From: Symbiodinium natans
Lineage: Eukaryota; Sar; Dinophyceae; Suessiales; Symbiodiniaceae
Direction of reading: 5' to 3'
Assembly: GCA_905221605.1 (NCBI GenBank)
Contig: CAJNDS010002347.1
Coordinates: forward strand, 201,501 to 265,500
DNA: 64,000 bases
This document shows, piece by piece, positions 61,804-64,000 of this stretch. A model generated the notes under the pieces. The model was given only the letters and a program-made list of their open reading frames with translations, was not told the origin of the DNA and did not search any database. Within the stretch, counting starts at the first letter, position 1. Every line of letters starts with the position of its first letter. The position numbers and the translations under genes are program-made.

Positions 61804-64000
61804 CTTTTCCGGCCCAGCCTGCTCCTCCACGGCTGCTCGACGTTTTGCTTCAAGGTCTCGCCGTTGCTCCAGCAGAAAAGGCACGTAGCTCTCCTCAAAC
61901 TCCTGGGGAAGTTTTTCCAAAACCCAAACTGCGACTCATCACGGTGGAGCTATGAAAAATAGGGTTTTGCAGAGCTTGCACCTGCTTCTCGGCATGTCGC
62001 TATTGACATCTTCAAAGGGGCAAGGGAGGGTGCTCACACAGCAAGGCTGATCTTGAAAAAGTATGGCGTGGTGAAATGTTGGTTGATCAACCGAGAACAG
62101 GAGTGGGAGTGTCGAGTAGGGTGCCAAGGTCCACTTGCCTTTGTAGTACGTGGTGTGTCGTTTCTTGTTGGTTGTGGTTGTGGTTGTGGTTGTGGTTGTG
62201 GTTGTGGTTGTAGTTGTGGTTGTAGTTGCTTTTGTTTTTTGGTTGTGCTTGTGCTTGTTTGTGTGTGTGTGTGCGTGTTGCAAAACACGTGAAACGACCC
62301 ATCCAAGATGAGCTTGGTTCAAAGCCCAGGGTGACTTGGGAACTGACCTAGGACACAGAAAGTCTCAAGAAAACGGGGGGTTCATAGAGCTCCTTGCACG
62401 CTTCGACCATGGCCTTCTCAAAGTCCTCGCAGCCAGCGCCTGTGACCGCAGAAACGCCCACGGACCTGGGGTCTTGCACACATATGACACTACTTTACGT
62501 GCTAGCCTTGGTGAGAGGGACGTGGGCCCTCAAGTTTGCACAGGGGGTGCTTTCGGACTTGGTAACTGAGGTAACTTTTTTGCTTGCCATGCGTTGCCAC
62601 CTCCTTTCTGTTCAAGCTGGAAAGGATGCGGGGCTCGCGTAAACACAGCCGTTAGTTGTAATAAGCCGGGTTTAGATTCGATGTTGCTGTTTGCTGGTGC
62701 GTTGGGTGCATACTGCACAAAGCAGCATACTCTTGGGTCTATGCTGAAATGCAAGAGAGAGAGAGAGAGTGAGAGCAAGACACGTTGTGTTCTTGCCACC
62801 CACCTAGACTGCGGGGCCCAGTGGGCCGATGAAGGTTCATCTGGACTATCTGGTGCCTGGTTTGTACATAAGCCTGCGTGGTACAACAGCCTGTTCACAC
62901 CCGCGGTGCCTCGCCGCTGGGCAGGCCCAGGCCGAGGCGGGTCGCACAGCGTTAAAGTCCCAAAAGCCATTTGCGAGGACATGACGAAAGGACGTGCAAA
63001 AACTGGAGCTTGTTCTTGCAGCAAGAAGGGGTCTCAGAGGAGAAAGTCATATATGTTTCAAGGTGTTAGTCCCGACCTCAAGTTGCTGTAGAACTCCTCC
63101 ATGGCGAGACTCATGGACCTGACCAGGTTTGAGGGTTTTGGGATGGGCAAAAGATGCCGTAACCGAAGCGGCCCAATGGCCCAAAGCAATGAACGGACCC
63201 CGAGCTCCTGAACTCCTCAAGCCATGTTCAACCACTCTCTCCGCTGGTCTGATGACACAGTACGAAAGAACGTTGGCCCTTGTTTCTACATCCACTATCC
63301 ATCATAAAAAAGAACGGGAGATGGTGGGCAATTGCTCTGAAGAACTCATGGCCGCCCATGCCGTGCTCAGGCTTTCTCGTTCAAGTCGAGGAGATGCCCC
63401 AGCACATTCCCGTGGGCACAAACGTCTTCCGGCAGCTTCAATGCACAACCGCCCTCCAAAATGAGGTTGCTCAGTCCGCGTGGAGCTTCTTCGCTTGCGT
63501 TCGCTTGCCTGTGCCGTTTGGTGAAGTTTGGCTCTTACATAGGGAAGAAGCGCCTTTCTCGTGGTGCTGTCGCTCAACCTCTGGGCTGGGTGAGTCTGGC
63601 AGTTGAGCTTGGGAGGATGCACCAAGTACGGAAGCCATTTTTCTGGATTGGCAGATCCTGGCTGCGGTGAGAGTCAGCAGTACATTCCCGACAAGCCCCC
63701 TTGGTGTCGCCTGGGAAAGTCTTCTAGCGCCGTCGCTCGAGCATCAGGAAACCCTGTACACCTATCAGCACCATGAGCCCTGTTCTGCTGCCGGACTGAG
63801 AGCGTTGCCTAGCACCATGAGCCCTGAAACCTTCATCTTCGATAGATTAGAAGAATTTACCTTGGCACATGAAGCTGTTTCTCTTCCCTGGTTGGACACG
63901 AGAAGTTGGCCCCCGACCTTGCCAGGCTTGCGACATAGGAGGTCTCCCGGCTCAGCGCATCGCCCAGCTTTTCGAAGTCCTCGTGATTTTGCTGCACTTC
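61804..64000 (-). CDS. GPN1: GPN-loop GTPase 1 (GPN1/XAB1-like), 3' part
   Basis: GPN1 is a dimeric GTPase needed for assembly and nuclear import of RNA polymerase II. The gene enters from beyond the window end; the G1, GPN and nucleotide-base motifs are outside. Minus-strand exons: 64000-63918 (EVQQNHEDFEKLGDALSRET then SYVASLAR), 63118-63077 (SMSLAMEEFYSNLR), 62465-62384 (SVGVSAVTGAGCEDFEKAMV then EACKELY) and 61902-61804 (EFEESYVPFLLEQRRDLEAK then RRAAVEEQAGPEK). These join in frame to match the family run DFE..L..E.SY...L.RSMSL...EFY..LR.VGVSAV.G.G. Introns 63917-63119 and 63076-62466 are GT-AG; 62383-61903 starts GA; the donor at 61803 is GC. The C-terminus is not found. Confidence 0.82.
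62160..62276. repeat. GGTTGT hexanucleotide and GT repeats
   Basis: About ten GGTTGT units then TG-rich sequence ending in GTGTGTGTG. It lies in the intron 62383-61903 of the GTPase gene. Confidence 0.9.
62756..62772. repeat. GA microsatellite
   Basis: About eight GA units in the intron 63076-62466 of the GTPase gene. Confidence 0.8.

Overview
This looks like nuclear DNA of a dinoflagellate, most likely a Symbiodiniaceae-type genome. Four things point there: genes broken into many small exons whose introns often start GC or GA instead of GT; TTTAGGG plant/alveolate-type telomere repeats scattered internally; low gene density with many minisatellites; and an intact Ty1/copia element of the long, lysine-rich-Gag kind. 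No bacterial-type operons, rRNA or tRNA genes are seen. Exon models below were built by hand from reading frame, splice dinucleotides and protein-family motifs, so edges are predictions.

Layout. 1-5.7 kb: unrecognised sequence plus a series of short Glu/Lys/Ala-rich modules (about 3.0-4.45 kb). 5.77-13.9 kb (+): a many-exon protein kinase with C-terminal EF-hands (CDPK-like). 15.87-22.62 kb: about 150 copies of a 45-bp minisatellite with higher-order structure. 24.05-24.34 kb (+): a small Ser/Lys-rich protein in three mini-exons. 28.3-37.04 kb (+): a seven-exon ADAM-like membrane metalloprotease of about 1726 residues whose introns carry telomere-type repeats and a 660-bp purine tract. 37.30-44.99 kb (+): a complete copia retrotransposon with identical 136-bp LTRs, an upstream open frame, gag-pol, and a small membrane/Cys-His ORF. 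49.65-51.39 kb (-): an FkbM-like SAM methyltransferase with a signal anchor. 51,671-51,770: a 100-N assembly gap beside a 112-bp tandem repeat. 58.24-59.02 kb (-): a probable secreted protein. 61.80-64.00 kb (-): the 3' part of a GPN1/XAB1-like GPN-loop GTPase, running off the window.

The genes do not form a pathway; they are separate nuclear genes on both strands with repeats between them. The most unusual signal is the link between introns and telomere-type repeats. In the metalloprotease one intron starts inside a TTTAGGG array and two end inside CCCTAAA arrays. In the methyltransferase gene an 84-bp intron containing CCCTAAA units is flanked by a perfect 9-bp direct repeat. Together these suggest introns created by insertion of telomeric DNA.
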